The translations under genes and the position numbers were made by a program. Below are positions 8,828-17,046 of a stretch of DNA of 64,000 bases, piece after piece. The notes under the pieces are model-generated. The model did not search any database. It worked only from the letters and a program-made list of their open reading frames with translations, and was not told the origin of the DNA. Positions within the stretch are counted from its first letter, which is position 1. Each line of letters begins with the position of its first letter. The stretch is taken from contig CAWEHU010000010.1 of NCBI GenBank assembly GCA_963808965.1, positions 62,001-126,000 of the forward strand, written 5' to 3'. The stretch comes from CAWEHU01 sp963808965 (GTDB lineage Bacteria > Pseudomonadota > Alphaproteobacteria > Acetobacterales > Acetobacteraceae).

Positions 8828-9250
8828 ATGAAACAGGCGCTGCACAGGATCGTGTTGGGAACGAAGGGCCGGGGTCTCACCGACATCACGGGTGACGTGA
8901 GCCGGTGGGTAGGTTCGCAGGGCATACGAACCGGGCTGCTGACCATCTGGTGCCGGCATACTTCGGCCAGCCTTGTCGTGCAGGAGAACGCCGATCCGGA
9001 CGTGCGGACCGATCTGCAGAATTTCTTCGCCCGCATCGCGCCGGATGATCTCAGCCTCTACCGGCATACCGCGGAAGGGTCCGATGATATGCCCGCCCAC
9101 ATACGTGCGGCTCTGACTCTGGTCCAACTGACGATCCCCGTCGAACACGGAAAGCTGGTTCTTGGGACTTGGCAGGGGGTTTATCTGTTCGAGCATCGTA
9201 CGGCTCCGCATCGCCGCGAACTGGTACTCCATCTCATCGGGGAAGACTGA
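8828..9250 (+). CDS. yjbQ: YjbQ/UPF0047 family protein
   Basis: A 140-residue single-domain protein of the YjbQ (UPF0047) family. E. coli YjbQ shows a secondary thiamin-phosphate-synthase activity in vitro, and the physiological role is not settled. The family pattern is clear: GLTDITGDV near the start, the HTSASLVVQENADPDV block with conserved histidine and acidic residues (about residues 43-58), HIRAALT, and the C-terminal GTWQGVYLFEHR. The length is normal. It sits alone between a divergent secreted-protein gene and the NADH dehydrogenase gene 193 bases downstream. Confidence 0.88.
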   Translation: MKQALHRIVLGTKGRGLTDITGDVSRWVGSQGIRTGLLTIWCRHTSASLVVQENADPDVRTDLQNFFARIAPDDLSLYRHTAEGSDDMPAHIRAALTLVQLTIPVEHGKLVLGTWQGVYLFEHRTAPHRRELVLHLIGED

Positions 9251-9443
9251 CGGGCCTTCGCGGGAAGAAACGGCCGGCCTCGATGAGATGTCGAGTTACA
9301 ACGGCGACGACCGGGGCTATTTCTGAGGAGCCCTATATGGAAGAATGCGCGGGGCGTTCTCTGAGCCGCACTCGCCGCAGAGCTCCGCTCTGGAGTTACG
9401 ATCCCTTCTTGTAGCACTTCGCGGTCGGACAAGGACAAGGAAC

Positions 9444-10794
9444 ATGCCGGACAACGCGCCGTCCTCTGCCGCTACAACAAAAAGCCCGGTTCCCCGCATC
9501 GTCGTTGTCGGAGGCGGCGCAGCGGGGCTGGAGCTCGTCACCCAGCTCGGCGACAAGTTAGGTGCGCGTGGCCGGGCAGAGATCGCTCTGGTGGAAAAAA
9601 CGCGCACCCATCTCTGGAAGCCGCTGCTCCATTCAGTCGCGGCGGGCAGCATGGACCCAGGCGAGCATGAGCTCAACTATCTCGCCCAGGCGCACTGGCA
9701 CCACTTCTCATTTCGCTACGGCGAGATGATCGGCATCGATCGGGAAAAAAAACAGGTCTGCCTCGCGGCGACATTCGACGAGGAAGGCCGCCAGATCACC
9801 GCTGCCGCGAAGCATTCCGTACGATATCCTCGTCATGGCGGTCGGTAGCGTCACCAACGATTTCGGCACGCCCGGAGCGGCCGAGTACGCTGTGCCTCTG
9901 GAGACGACGGATCAGGCCGTGCGTTTCAACCACCGGCTGGTGAACGCCTGCATCCGCGCGCACACGCAAGAAGCGCCGGTGCGGCCCGGCCAGTTGCACG
10001 TCTCCATCATCGGCGCCGGCGCGACAGGCACTGAACTGGCCGCCGAGTTGCATCGCACGGCGCGGCAGGTCGTTGCGTTTGGGCTGGGCCGCATCGATCC
10101 GGAGAAGGATATCCGCATCATCCTGATCGAAGCTGCGCCACGCATCTTGCCTGCGTTGCCGGAGCGCATCTCGGCCGCGACGCTCGCGTTGCTGAAGGAA
10201 CTGGGCGTTGAAGTCCGGACCGGCGCCCGGGTCAGCGAGGTGCGAGCGGATGGGGTGTCTCTGGCCGATGGCTCGTTCATCCCGTCCGAACTGGTCGTTT
10301 GGTCGGCCGGGGTGAAGGCGCCGGACTTCCTGGCGCGACTGGAAGGACTGGAGGTGAATTGCCTCAATCAGCTCGTGGTTACGCAGACGCTGCAAACGAC
10401 CGCGGACCCCGACATCTTCGCGATGGGCGATTGCGCGGCCTGTCCGCGGCCCGGCCACGACTTCCCGGTCCCGCCCCGCGCGCAGGCGGCGCATCAGCAA
10501 GCATCTCATCTGGTGAAGCAGATCCGGCGGCGCTTGGAAGGCAAGCCGCTGGAGCCATTCGTATACCGCGACTTCGGCTCGCTCGTCTCGCTCGGCGAGT
10601 ACAGCACGGTAGGCAATCTGATGGGGTTTATCGTCGGCAAGAGCATGTTCATCGAAGGCTATTTCGCACGGCTGATGTACCGCTCGCTCTACAAGATGCA
10701 CGAAGTCGCGCTGCATGGCGGTCGCAAGGCGGCGGTCAGCACCCTCGCACGCGGATTGTCGCACCGTGCGCTGCCGACGGTGAAGCTGCACTGA
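9444..10794 (+). CDS. ndh: type II NADH dehydrogenase (single frameshift near 9812)
   Basis: A 449-residue NDH-2 flavoprotein once one base is removed. It passes electrons from NADH to quinone at the inner membrane face without pumping protons. The FAD site is VVVGGGAAGLE (about residue 20), the NADH site IIGAGATGTE (about 190), and a second FAD block FAMGDCAA sits near 330. The frame changes between GRQITAAA and IPYDILVMAVGS, so the second part alone starts artificially at 9835. Total length is 3n+1, meaning one extra base; removing the C at 9813 gives AAKIPYD and recreates GATTC, while removing an A nearby gives AASIPYD. Both halves are otherwise intact and family-like, so I read this as sequence error rather than a dead gene. 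Confidence 0.85.
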
Positions 10795-10838
10795 CGGAGA
10801 GTTCGCGCCCGATCGGATTACAGCGCGCCCGGTTTCGT

Positions 10839-11035
10839 TAAACTCGTTTTAGGCTTACTGGACGCACGTGAACGCAAATTCCGCTCATCAACGCAAATTC
10901 CGCTCATCCCCGCGGAGGCGGGGATCCAGCTCTCGCACCAGGAAGTCCGGCATTGTCTCGCGAGCTGGGTTCCCGCTTTTCGCGGGAACGAACGGGGGTG
11001 GTAGAGTCACTCACAGTGAGCCCAAACGAGTTCTA
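10839..11035. repeat. palindromic MITE/REP-like element, copy 1
   Basis: An element of about 197 bases with imperfect terminal inverted repeats: the left end reads AACTCGTTTTAGGCTTACTG and the right end, reverse-complemented, AACTCGTTTGGGCTCACTG. Inside lie two nested palindromes, CCCCGCGGAGGCGGGG and CCCGCTTTTCGCGGGA. A perfect 19-base tandem duplication occupies 10871-10889 and 10890-10908. A second copy lies at 46787-46966. The right end touches the stop codon of the minus-strand epimerase gene at 11033. No ORF is inside, so movement would need a transposase supplied elsewhere. Confidence 0.75.
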
Positions 11036-11926
11036 GAGTAGCTGGCGGTAGTGTTCCACCGTGCGGGCGATACCCTCGGCCAATATAGTGTGCGGCAAGG
11101 CTCCGAGTACGCCGGCCGTGTCGTGCGCGGTGATATGCGGCGTAATCGGCAGCGGGTCGCCTGCGGCGGTCAAGCTCGCGTTTGGCTGGAGTGTGCGGAT
11201 CGCCTCTATGATGCGCTCGACCGAGGCGACTTCGCCGCGCAGGTTGAACACGTGCGCGCCGGTCACCTGGCGCGTTACGGCCGCCTCGAACGCCGCTGCA
11301 ACGTCGTCTACGAAGATCAGGTCGGTCGAGCCGCTGAACGGGATCGTGTACGGCTCTCCCTGCACAGCCTTGCGGCACGCGACCGTCACGCCGGCGGTCC
11401 CGCCGACCTCGCGCCCCGGACCATAGACCACGAGCGGACGAAAACCGACGCTCGCCACCCCATCATCGGCCCAATAAGCCCGCGCGCAGCCCTCGCAGGC
11501 GAGCTTGAAGGCGCCGTACAGCGTCATGGGAAACGGTATGGCGCCGTCATCCGGCCCGAACACGCCGGCACTGCTTGCATAGGTGATCCGCCTGATGTTG
11601 TGGCCCTTGGCGGCCTCGAACACGTTGATCGTTCCGATCAGATTGACATTGACCCCGCGGATCGGGTCGGCGCGGCAGGCAGGGGTCAGCAGCGCCGCCA
11701 GATGCGCGACTCCATCGCATCCCTCGGTCGCCTTGGCGACGTCACCACGGGAGGCGACGTCGCCGACCAGCCATTCGATTTCGGGCGTCGACGCTCCGAC
11801 GATCGGCTCCACGGCGGAACGGTCGGCATTGCAATCCAGCACTCGCACGCTCCAGCCACGTGCGAGCATTCGCCGTGCCAACCAGCCGCCAAGAAAGCCG
11901 CCCCCACCCGTGATCAGAAGCTTCAT
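11033..11926 (-). CDS. NAD-dependent epimerase/dehydratase family protein
   Basis: A 297-residue extended short-chain dehydrogenase. The nucleotide loop ITGGGGFLGGWLARR opens the protein, a serine block (ITYASSAGVFG) lies near residue 120 and YGAFKLACE gives the YxxxK catalytic pair near 145. A further family block is FRPLVVYGPGREVGG. Substrate specificity is not evident; relatives act on sugar nucleotides or on sugar acids such as erythronate. It starts three bases after the stop of the TIM-barrel gene and is last in a run of tightly spaced minus-strand genes from the ABC transporter onward, suggesting a shared catabolic task. Its stop codon is formed at the edge of the palindromic element. 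Confidence 0.8.
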   Translation of the reverse strand: MKLLITGGGGFLGGWLARRMLARGWSVRVLDCNADRSAVEPIVGASTPEIEWLVGDVASRGDVAKATEGCDGVAHLAALLTPACRADPIRGVNVNLIGTINVFEAAKGHNIRRITYASSAGVFGPDDGAIPFPMTLYGAFKLACEGCARAYWADDGVASVGFRPLVVYGPGREVGGTAGVTVACRKAVQGEPYTIPFSGSTDLIFVDDVAAAFEAAVTRQVTGAHVFNLRGEVASVERIIEAIRTLQPNASLTAAGDPLPITPHITAHDTAGVLGALPHTILAEGIARTVEHYRQLL

Positions 11927-11929
11927 CGG

Positions 11930-12844
11930 TCAAGATCCCGTTTCGGCGGTGCTCGGACTCGCGTTTTCGCGTTGTACTTCCTCGATCAACGTCCGAAGAT
12001 ATTCGACGCTCTCCTCCAGCGCGTTCTCCTCCAATCCAGGGTAGCGCGGATGCAGGTAGTCGATCTCGATCGCGAGCAAGCCGCGATAATCAGCGGCGCG
12101 CAGCAGGCGCAGAATACCGTGCAGATCCACCGCGCCTTGTCCTAACGGCACGCTCGGCCAGAACGCGAAGTCCCGCGGATTGCCGCGCCAAGCCGCAACG
12201 TCCTTAACGTGTGTTGCGGCGGCGAGTGGGGCGAGGCATTCGGCAACCCGCAGCGGATCTTCCAGAAGGCGCAAGTTGTTCGCCGTGTCGAGACAAACCC
12301 GCAGCCAGGGCGACCCGACCGCGGTAATCAGCTCGAGAATCTCGTCGGCATATAGGTCGATATGATTCTCGAGCGCGAGCGTGACCTGTGCACGTTCGGC
12401 CTCGGCGGCCACGCGGGCAAGCACGGGAACCAGGGCGCTTTTGTGCTCCACCCAGTCGGCTGGCCGCGTGCGCCGGCTGCCTGCGACGATGCGCATCGTG
12501 TCGACGCCAATCGCGTTCGCGAAGCCGAGATGCCTGACGAGGTCAGCCTCGCCGGTGGTGCTGCGACCCGATCCGAGCCCATCGAGGTGCCCCCAGGCCC
12601 AAACGCGGGCGAAATTCCCTTCGTCGAGCCGGGTGCGCAGTCGCGCAAGAAAGGGGGCAGCGGCGCTCCCGGCAAGCTCTGGCTCCAGGAAGCAGCTCTC
12701 GATGGAGACTCCGGTAACGCCGAGATGTCCGGCAAAGTCCAGAAAATCCCAGATCGAGCGACGGGAACCTGGATCCTCTTGCAATCCCGGGTACCAATCC
12801 CCGAAATAGCGATGAAAACTGTACGAATTGAGGGCCACTTGCAT
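11930..12844 (-). CDS. sugar phosphate isomerase/epimerase-type TIM-barrel protein
   Basis: A 304-residue member of the xylose isomerase-like TIM-barrel (AP endonuclease family 2) superfamily. The usual metal ligands can be followed: glutamate in LALENH (about residue 157), aspartate in CLDTANN (about 185), histidine in ATHVKD (about 212) and glutamate in AIEID (about 255). Relatives include sugar isomerases, inosose dehydratases and 3-dehydroshikimate dehydratases. The ATG overlaps the stop of aroQ by one base, so the two are translationally coupled. Next to a dehydroquinase, a dehydroshikimate dehydratase role is conceivable but only from context. Confidence 0.75.
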   Translation of the reverse strand: MQVALNSYSFHRYFGDWYPGLQEDPGSRRSIWDFLDFAGHLGVTGVSIESCFLEPELAGSAAAPFLARLRTRLDEGNFARVWAWGHLDGLGSGRSTTGEADLVRHLGFANAIGVDTMRIVAGSRRTRPADWVEHKSALVPVLARVAAEAERAQVTLALENHIDLYADEILELITAVGSPWLRVCLDTANNLRLLEDPLRVAECLAPLAAATHVKDVAAWRGNPRDFAFWPSVPLGQGAVDLHGILRLLRAADYRGLLAIEIDYLHPRYPGLEENALEESVEYLRTLIEEVQRENASPSTAETGS

Positions 12845-13317
12845 CAGGCGACCATCGCGACGCGGCGGTGCATCGCTTCGAGCGCGAGTTCGTAGCCGTC
12901 CGCGCCGAGACCCGCGATGACGGCCGTCGCCGTAAGGGAGATCAACGAACGGTGATAGATCTCCTCGCGCCGATGAATGTTCGACAGATGCACCTCGATC
13001 TTCGGCCCGCCGAACATCTTCAAGGCGTCGAGTAGGGGAATCGACGAGAAGCTGAAACCTGCGGGGTTAATGATGATCCCTTGCGCCTCTTTTCGTGCCT
13101 GGTGCACGCTCTCGACCAGCGCACCTTCATAGTTCGACTGCCGGAAGTCGATCGTCAGTCCGAGCGCGGCTGCCCGCGCCTGGCAGCGCGCTTCGATGTC
13201 GGCAAGTGTGTCATGACCGTAAATCTCGGGCTCCCGCTCGCCCAGCAGGTTGAGGTTGGGGCCATTCAACACGTAGATGAGTTCGCGACATAGACCGGAC
13301 TCCTCTGTTGGTCGCAT
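12844..13317 (-). CDS. aroQ: type II 3-dehydroquinate dehydratase
   Basis: A 157-residue enzyme of the small dodecameric class. It interconverts 3-dehydroquinate and 3-dehydroshikimate, either in the shikimate pathway or in quinate breakdown. The hallmark YVLNGPNLNLLGEREPEIYG spans about residues 15-34; FRQSNYEG, IINPAGFSFSS and the histidine block VHLSNIHRREE follow. I use the ATG at 13317, which overlaps the TGA of the ABC ATPase gene by one base; a TTG one codon upstream is less likely. Coupling to a transporter and a TIM-barrel protein, away from other aro genes, favours a catabolic role. Confidence 0.9.
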   Translation of the reverse strand: MRPTEESGLCRELIYVLNGPNLNLLGEREPEIYGHDTLADIEARCQARAAALGLTIDFRQSNYEGALVESVHQARKEAQGIIINPAGFSFSSIPLLDALKMFGGPKIEVHLSNIHRREEIYHRSLISLTATAVIAGLGADGYELALEAMHRRVAMVA

Positions 13318-14087
13318 CAATGCTGGTGACGGAGAATTTGGCTGAGAAAGGCGCGGGTCCTTTGATGGCGGGGGGCCTTGAAGAACTCCGACGTGGGAGC
13401 CTCCTCGACGATCTCGCCGCTTGCCATGAACACGACCCGATTCGCGACCGCCTGCGCAAACCCCATCTCGTGCGTGACGCAGATCATCGTCATGCCGTCA
13501 TTGGCGAGTCCGATCATCGTGTCGAGAACTTCCTTCACCATCTCGGGGTCGAGAGCGGAGGTCGGCTCGTCAAACAGCATGATCTTCGGGTCCATGCAGA
13601 GCGCGCGGGCGATGGCGACCCGCTGCTGCTGACCGCCCGAAAGCTGGCCGGGATATTTCGCGGCCTGGTCGAGGATCTGGACGCGTTCCAGGAGCCGCAG
13701 CGCGGTCGCGTTCGCCTCGGCGCGGGAAACCTTGCGGACCTTCATCGGCGCGAGCATGCAGTTTTGCAGCACCGTCATGTGCGGGAACAGATTGAATTGC
13801 TGGAATACCATCCCGACGTCGCGGCGCACCATGTCGATGCTGCGGGAACTGTTCGTGAGGTCGACCCCGTCCACGACGATGCTGCCTTTCTGCACCACCT
13901 CGAGGTGGTTGATGCAGCGCACGAGGGTCGACTTCCCTGATCCTGAGGGGCCGCACAACACGATACGCTCGCCTGGTGCGACCTCGAAGTCGATGTTCTT
14001 CAGGGCGTGGAACTCGCCGTAGTATTTATTCACCCCGGACATGCGGATAGCGGGGGTGACCGAAGCGGCCTGTGCTTCAGCGTTCAT
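13317..14087 (-). CDS. polar amino acid-type ABC transporter, ATP-binding protein
   Basis: A 256-residue ATPase of the GlnQ/HisP type that powers uptake through the two permeases upstream. Walker A is GPSGSGKST (about residue 49), the Q-loop VFQQFNLFPHMTV, the signature LSGGQQQRVAIARAL (about 145), Walker B MLFDEPTSALD and the H-loop VTHEMGFA. I chose ATG 14087 (MNAEAQAASV), whose ATG overlaps the binding-protein stop as ATGA; a longer frame upstream lies inside that gene. It is the last transporter gene, then aroQ follows with a one-base overlap. Substrate is not given by the sequence. Confidence 0.92.
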   Translation of the reverse strand: MNAEAQAASVTPAIRMSGVNKYYGEFHALKNIDFEVAPGERIVLCGPSGSGKSTLVRCINHLEVVQKGSIVVDGVDLTNSSRSIDMVRRDVGMVFQQFNLFPHMTVLQNCMLAPMKVRKVSRAEANATALRLLERVQILDQAAKYPGQLSGGQQQRVAIARALCMDPKIMLFDEPTSALDPEMVKEVLDTMIGLANDGMTMICVTHEMGFAQAVANRVVFMASGEIVEEAPTSEFFKAPRHQRTRAFLSQILRHQH

Positions 14088-14923
14088 GACACCGTGAAAG
14101 GAACGCCGGGCAGCGAAGCCGGAAGCTCGGGCAGATCCTGGTGGATCCACTTGCGGCTGATCTCGTTCAGCTGGCCATTAGCCCTGATCTCATCAATGAA
14201 TGCGTTCAACCACTCGTTCAGCTCCTTCTGCCCCGGCCGCATGGCGATCCCCATGTATTGCCTGTTGAGCACGAATTTCTGCTCGAAATCGTGGTTCGGA
14301 TTCACTTTCTCGATATTGAGCATGTAGGTCGTGTTTCCTCCAATCGCGTCTACCTGTCCGGCGAGCAGCGCCTGGATCGCCGAGGCGTCGTCGTCGAACC
14401 GGCGGAGATCGGTGGATTTCGGCGCTTGCGCGGTGAGCGCCGTGTCTTGCGCGGCCCCGCGCGTTACGCCGACAGTCAATCCGGCCAGATCCTGGACGCC
14501 TTTGATGTTGGCGCTCTTCTTCCCGAGCACGATGATGCTGAGGGCCGCGTAAGGCTTCGAGAACTGCACCACTTTCGCCCGTTCCGGATACATTCCCATG
14601 ACGGCGATCACGAGATCGACCTTTCCGGTCATGAGCTGGGCGATTCGAGCCGCGACCGTCATCGTCACGAACTCGGGTTTGACCCCCATTTTCTGAGCAA
14701 GCAGGTTGCCGAAATCGACGTCGTACCCGGCCGGCTTGCCTTCGGAATCAAGAAAACCCCATGGCGGTTGGTCGCCCAGCACCCCGAGCCGGACGACACC
14801 GCGTTTCTGAATATCCGCGACCGTTTCGGCGAGCGCAGGCGAGGCGGCGAAGCCAAGGCCGGTGGCAGCGCCAAGCGCCGCCGCTCCCCGGATAAGCGTC
14901 CTGCGCCGGATTGTGGCTGTCAT
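14084..14923 (-). CDS. periplasmic solute-binding protein, polar amino acid family
   Basis: A 279-residue family 3 solute-binding protein. The N-terminus MTATIRRRTLIRG followed by AAALGAATGL and a cleavage site after ALA looks like a twin-arginine signal. The body begins at about residue 35 with RLGVLGDQPPWGF, and YDVDFGNLLAQKMGV is the typical family block. It would capture a small amino acid-like ligand in the periplasm for the two permeases. The start at 14923 follows GGAGGGACATCCAGG. The gap from the permease stop is 46 bases, and the 3' end overlaps the ATPase gene by four bases. A ligand related to nearby purine breakdown is possible but unproven. Confidence 0.9.
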   Translation of the reverse strand: MTATIRRRTLIRGAAALGAATGLGFAASPALAETVADIQKRGVVRLGVLGDQPPWGFLDSEGKPAGYDVDFGNLLAQKMGVKPEFVTMTVAARIAQLMTGKVDLVIAVMGMYPERAKVVQFSKPYAALSIIVLGKKSANIKGVQDLAGLTVGVTRGAAQDTALTAQAPKSTDLRRFDDDASAIQALLAGQVDAIGGNTTYMLNIEKVNPNHDFEQKFVLNRQYMGIAMRPGQKELNEWLNAFIDEIRANGQLNEISRKWIHQDLPELPASLPGVPFTVS

Positions 14924-14969
14924 CCTGGATGTCCCTCCGTTGCACGTTGCGCCGGTTTTTCCTGCGTCT

Positions 14970-15620
14970 TTATAACCCGGCGGCAAGCCTTCTTTCCATC
15001 ATCTTGCCCCAAAGCGAGATGGGCCAACAGATAAGGAAATAGAGTGCGGCGACGATGCTGTAGACCAGCAGCGGCCTGTAAGTGATATTCGCAAGCATCT
15101 GCCCGGTGCGGGAGAGCTCGGTGAAACCGACGATCGCCGCAAGGGAGGTGCCCTTCACGAGCTGGACGAGGAATCCGATCGTGGCCGGCACGGAGATCTT
15201 GAAGGCCTGCGGGATGATGACGTGGATCATGCGCGACCAGTAGTGCAGGCCGAGAGCCGCCGCCGCTTCGGCCTGCCCTTTCGGTATCGCCTGGATGGAG
15301 CCGCGCCAAATCTCGCCCAGAAAAGCGCTGGCGTTCAGGGTCAGGCCGATCGCAACCGCGACCCAGGCGCTGGGCGAGAGATCGAGCAGCGCCAAGCCGT
15401 AATAGGCGAGGAATAGCTGCATCAGCAGCGGCGTTCCGCGGAATGCCTCGATAAAGCCGGTTGCCGCCGTCCTGAGTACAGGATTCTCTGCGGTCCGACA
15501 GAGCGCAATCAGAAAGCCTCCGACTCCGCCGCCGATGAAACCCATCGCGGACAAGAACAGCGTCCATTTTATGCCTTCGAGAAGCAGGGACGCCTGTGCT
15601 GGACCGAGGCCTGTGATCAT
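14970..15620 (-). CDS. polar amino acid-type ABC transporter permease
   Basis: A 216-residue inner-membrane permease with about five membrane segments. It has the HisMQ-family segment EAFRGTPLLMQLFLAYYGL near residue 65 and the EAA loop EAAAALGLHYWSRMIHVIIPQAF near residues 135-158, which contacts the ATPase. It pairs with the second permease 12 bases upstream to form the channel for the family 3 binding protein. Start ATG follows GGAGGGAGGATC. Confidence 0.9.
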   Translation of the reverse strand: MITGLGPAQASLLLEGIKWTLFLSAMGFIGGGVGGFLIALCRTAENPVLRTAATGFIEAFRGTPLLMQLFLAYYGLALLDLSPSAWVAVAIGLTLNASAFLGEIWRGSIQAIPKGQAEAAAALGLHYWSRMIHVIIPQAFKISVPATIGFLVQLVKGTSLAAIVGFTELSRTGQMLANITYRPLLVYSIVAALYFLICWPISLWGKMMERRLAAGL

Positions 15621-15632
15621 GATCCTCCCTCC

Positions 15633-16301
15633 TCAGCGAGTTGGGTAGGCAATGCGGAAACGGTATAGCGCGTTGAAAGCGAGCGACAGGAGGATGGCCA
15701 TGAGGCCGTAAAGCACCGTCACCGCCAGATAGACCTCAAAGCTTCGGAACGTGATGCCCTCGAGCACTGCCGCTACGTGGGTCAATTCCCGTGCGCTGAT
15801 GGACGAGACGATGCTCGACGTCAGCATGAGGAAAATAAATTGGCTGGCCAGGGCCGGATAGATGCTCCGTAAGGCGGGCCTTAGTATGACGTACCGGAAA
15901 ATCTGCACTGGCCTGAGGCCGAGCGCGTAGCCCGCCTCGATCTGGCCTTTGGCGACTGCTTCGACACCGCTGCGAATGATCTCGATCGCATAGGCAGCCC
16001 CATTGATCGCCAAGGCGATCACCGCGGCGACATTCGGGTCGAAGCGGATCCCGGCTGCGGGAAGACCGAAGTAAATGAAGAAAATCTGGATCAGAAAGGG
16101 CGTGTTACGGACAACTTCGACGAAAACCTGAATGGGAAAGCCAAATAGTCGCGGGCGGGACCGCAGGGCCAGAACCGCAAGCACCGCGATGATAAGGGCG
16201 ATCGCCATCCCTGCGATCGAAAGCTCCATCGTCAGCAGGCAGCCGTATAACAGCTCTGGAAGATTGTCGAAGATGACGCTGAAATCGAAAGTGTAGCCCA
16301 T
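15633..16301 (-). CDS. polar amino acid-type ABC transporter permease
   Basis: A 222-residue permease, first gene of the ABC operon. Its HisMQ-family segment is EVVRNTPFLIQIFFIYFGLP near residue 65, and the EAA loop is IEAGYALGLRPVQIFRYVIL near residue 142. I use ATG 16301 rather than the GTG one codon upstream. Upstream lie 114 bases containing a strong hairpin (16363-16396) that separates it from the exported OHCU decarboxylase gene. The ABC genes may therefore have their own promoter or be read through from the urate genes. Confidence 0.9.
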   Translation of the reverse strand: MGYTFDFSVIFDNLPELLYGCLLTMELSIAGMAIALIIAVLAVLALRSRPRLFGFPIQVFVEVVRNTPFLIQIFFIYFGLPAAGIRFDPNVAAVIALAINGAAYAIEIIRSGVEAVAKGQIEAGYALGLRPVQIFRYVILRPALRSIYPALASQFIFLMLTSSIVSSISARELTHVAAVLEGITFRSFEVYLAVTVLYGLMAILLSLAFNALYRFRIAYPTR

Positions 16302-16362
16302 CACTTCACCTTCGTATCGCCGGGTGTGGAGAGCTGGGCGTGTCGGCAGACCGCCACGCCGG

Positions 16363-16396
16363 CGCCGGATCGGGTCACTAGACTCCCGATCCGGCG
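16363..16396 (-). terminator. hairpin downstream of the exported OHCU decarboxylase gene
   Basis: A perfect 12-base stem, CGCCGGATCGGG at 16363-16374 pairing with 16385-16396, around a 10-base loop, lies 20 bases past the stop of the minus-strand gene. There is no clear T tract, so it may be a weak terminator or an RNA-stabilising hairpin limiting readthrough into the ABC transporter. Confidence 0.6.
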
Positions 16397-16415
16397 GTAG
16401 CTCGTCCGTTCGGAC

Positions 16416-17006
16416 TCACGTGGTTTCCAGCAGCTTGTCGAGCCTCAGCCGCGTGATGTTGTACACTTGCTGCAGGTCGTTTCCGAACTCGGTCACCGTA
16501 TCATTGCTCAGGCGCTGCTTGAAAAGGGCGAAGATGCCTTCCTTCGTGTGATTGCGAACCGCGATCATGAACGGAAAGCCGAACTTCTTCTTATACTCGG
16601 CATTGTAGCTGCTCAGGCGATCCATCTCGCCCTTGTTCAGCGCGTTGAGGCCGGCGCTTGCCTGCTCGGCGACGGATGACGCCGTCATGGCACCCGCCTG
16701 CGCCTCTTTTCCGGCAAGGTCGGGATGAGCCCGCAACAGCGAGAGTTGCTGGTCGATATTTGCGTACTTCACGACGGTCACCATCTTCGTGTGCAAATCG
16801 TCGACACTCGAGAACGGCCGCGCGTCCCAGGCCTTCTCCGCCACCCATGGCGACTTCTCGAAGATACCCCCGAATTTCTCGACAAACGCGGCGCGGCTCA
16901 TCCCATTGATCGCGTTCCAGTCCGGCTCGGCAGCCAGCGCGGGTGTCGAGACGATCGCGCCTAGAATGAGTGCCGTCGCCAGCAGGGTCCTGCGTTTCGT
17001 GCTCAT
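16416..17006 (-). CDS. uraD: exported OHCU decarboxylase
   Basis: A 196-residue protein. Residues 1-25 form a Sec signal peptide (KRR, then LLATALILGAIVS, cleavage after ALA) and the rest is a full 2-oxo-4-hydroxy-4-carboxy-5-ureidoimidazoline decarboxylase domain. The enzyme removes CO2 from OHCU to give S-allantoin after urate oxidation. Conserved blocks are present: FEKSPWVAEKAW, LRAHPDLAGKEA with the catalytic histidine, SVAEQASAGLNAL with the glutamate, and FGFPFMIAVRNHTKE with the arginine. UraD enzymes are normally cytoplasmic, so the signal peptide is unusual. It lies 40 bases downstream of an exported HIU hydrolase gene. The start is ATG 17006, after GAAAGAAACGCTGCC. A second copy without a signal is at 33.2-33.7 kb. 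Confidence 0.9.
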   Translation of the reverse strand: MSTKRRTLLATALILGAIVSTPALAAEPDWNAINGMSRAAFVEKFGGIFEKSPWVAEKAWDARPFSSVDDLHTKMVTVVKYANIDQQLSLLRAHPDLAGKEAQAGAMTASSVAEQASAGLNALNKGEMDRLSSYNAEYKKKFGFPFMIAVRNHTKEGIFALFKQRLSNDTVTEFGNDLQQVYNITRLRLDKLLETT

Positions 17007-17046
17007 GGCAGCGTTTCTTTCGGTTGTTGTGTAGGACAATTCCGGC

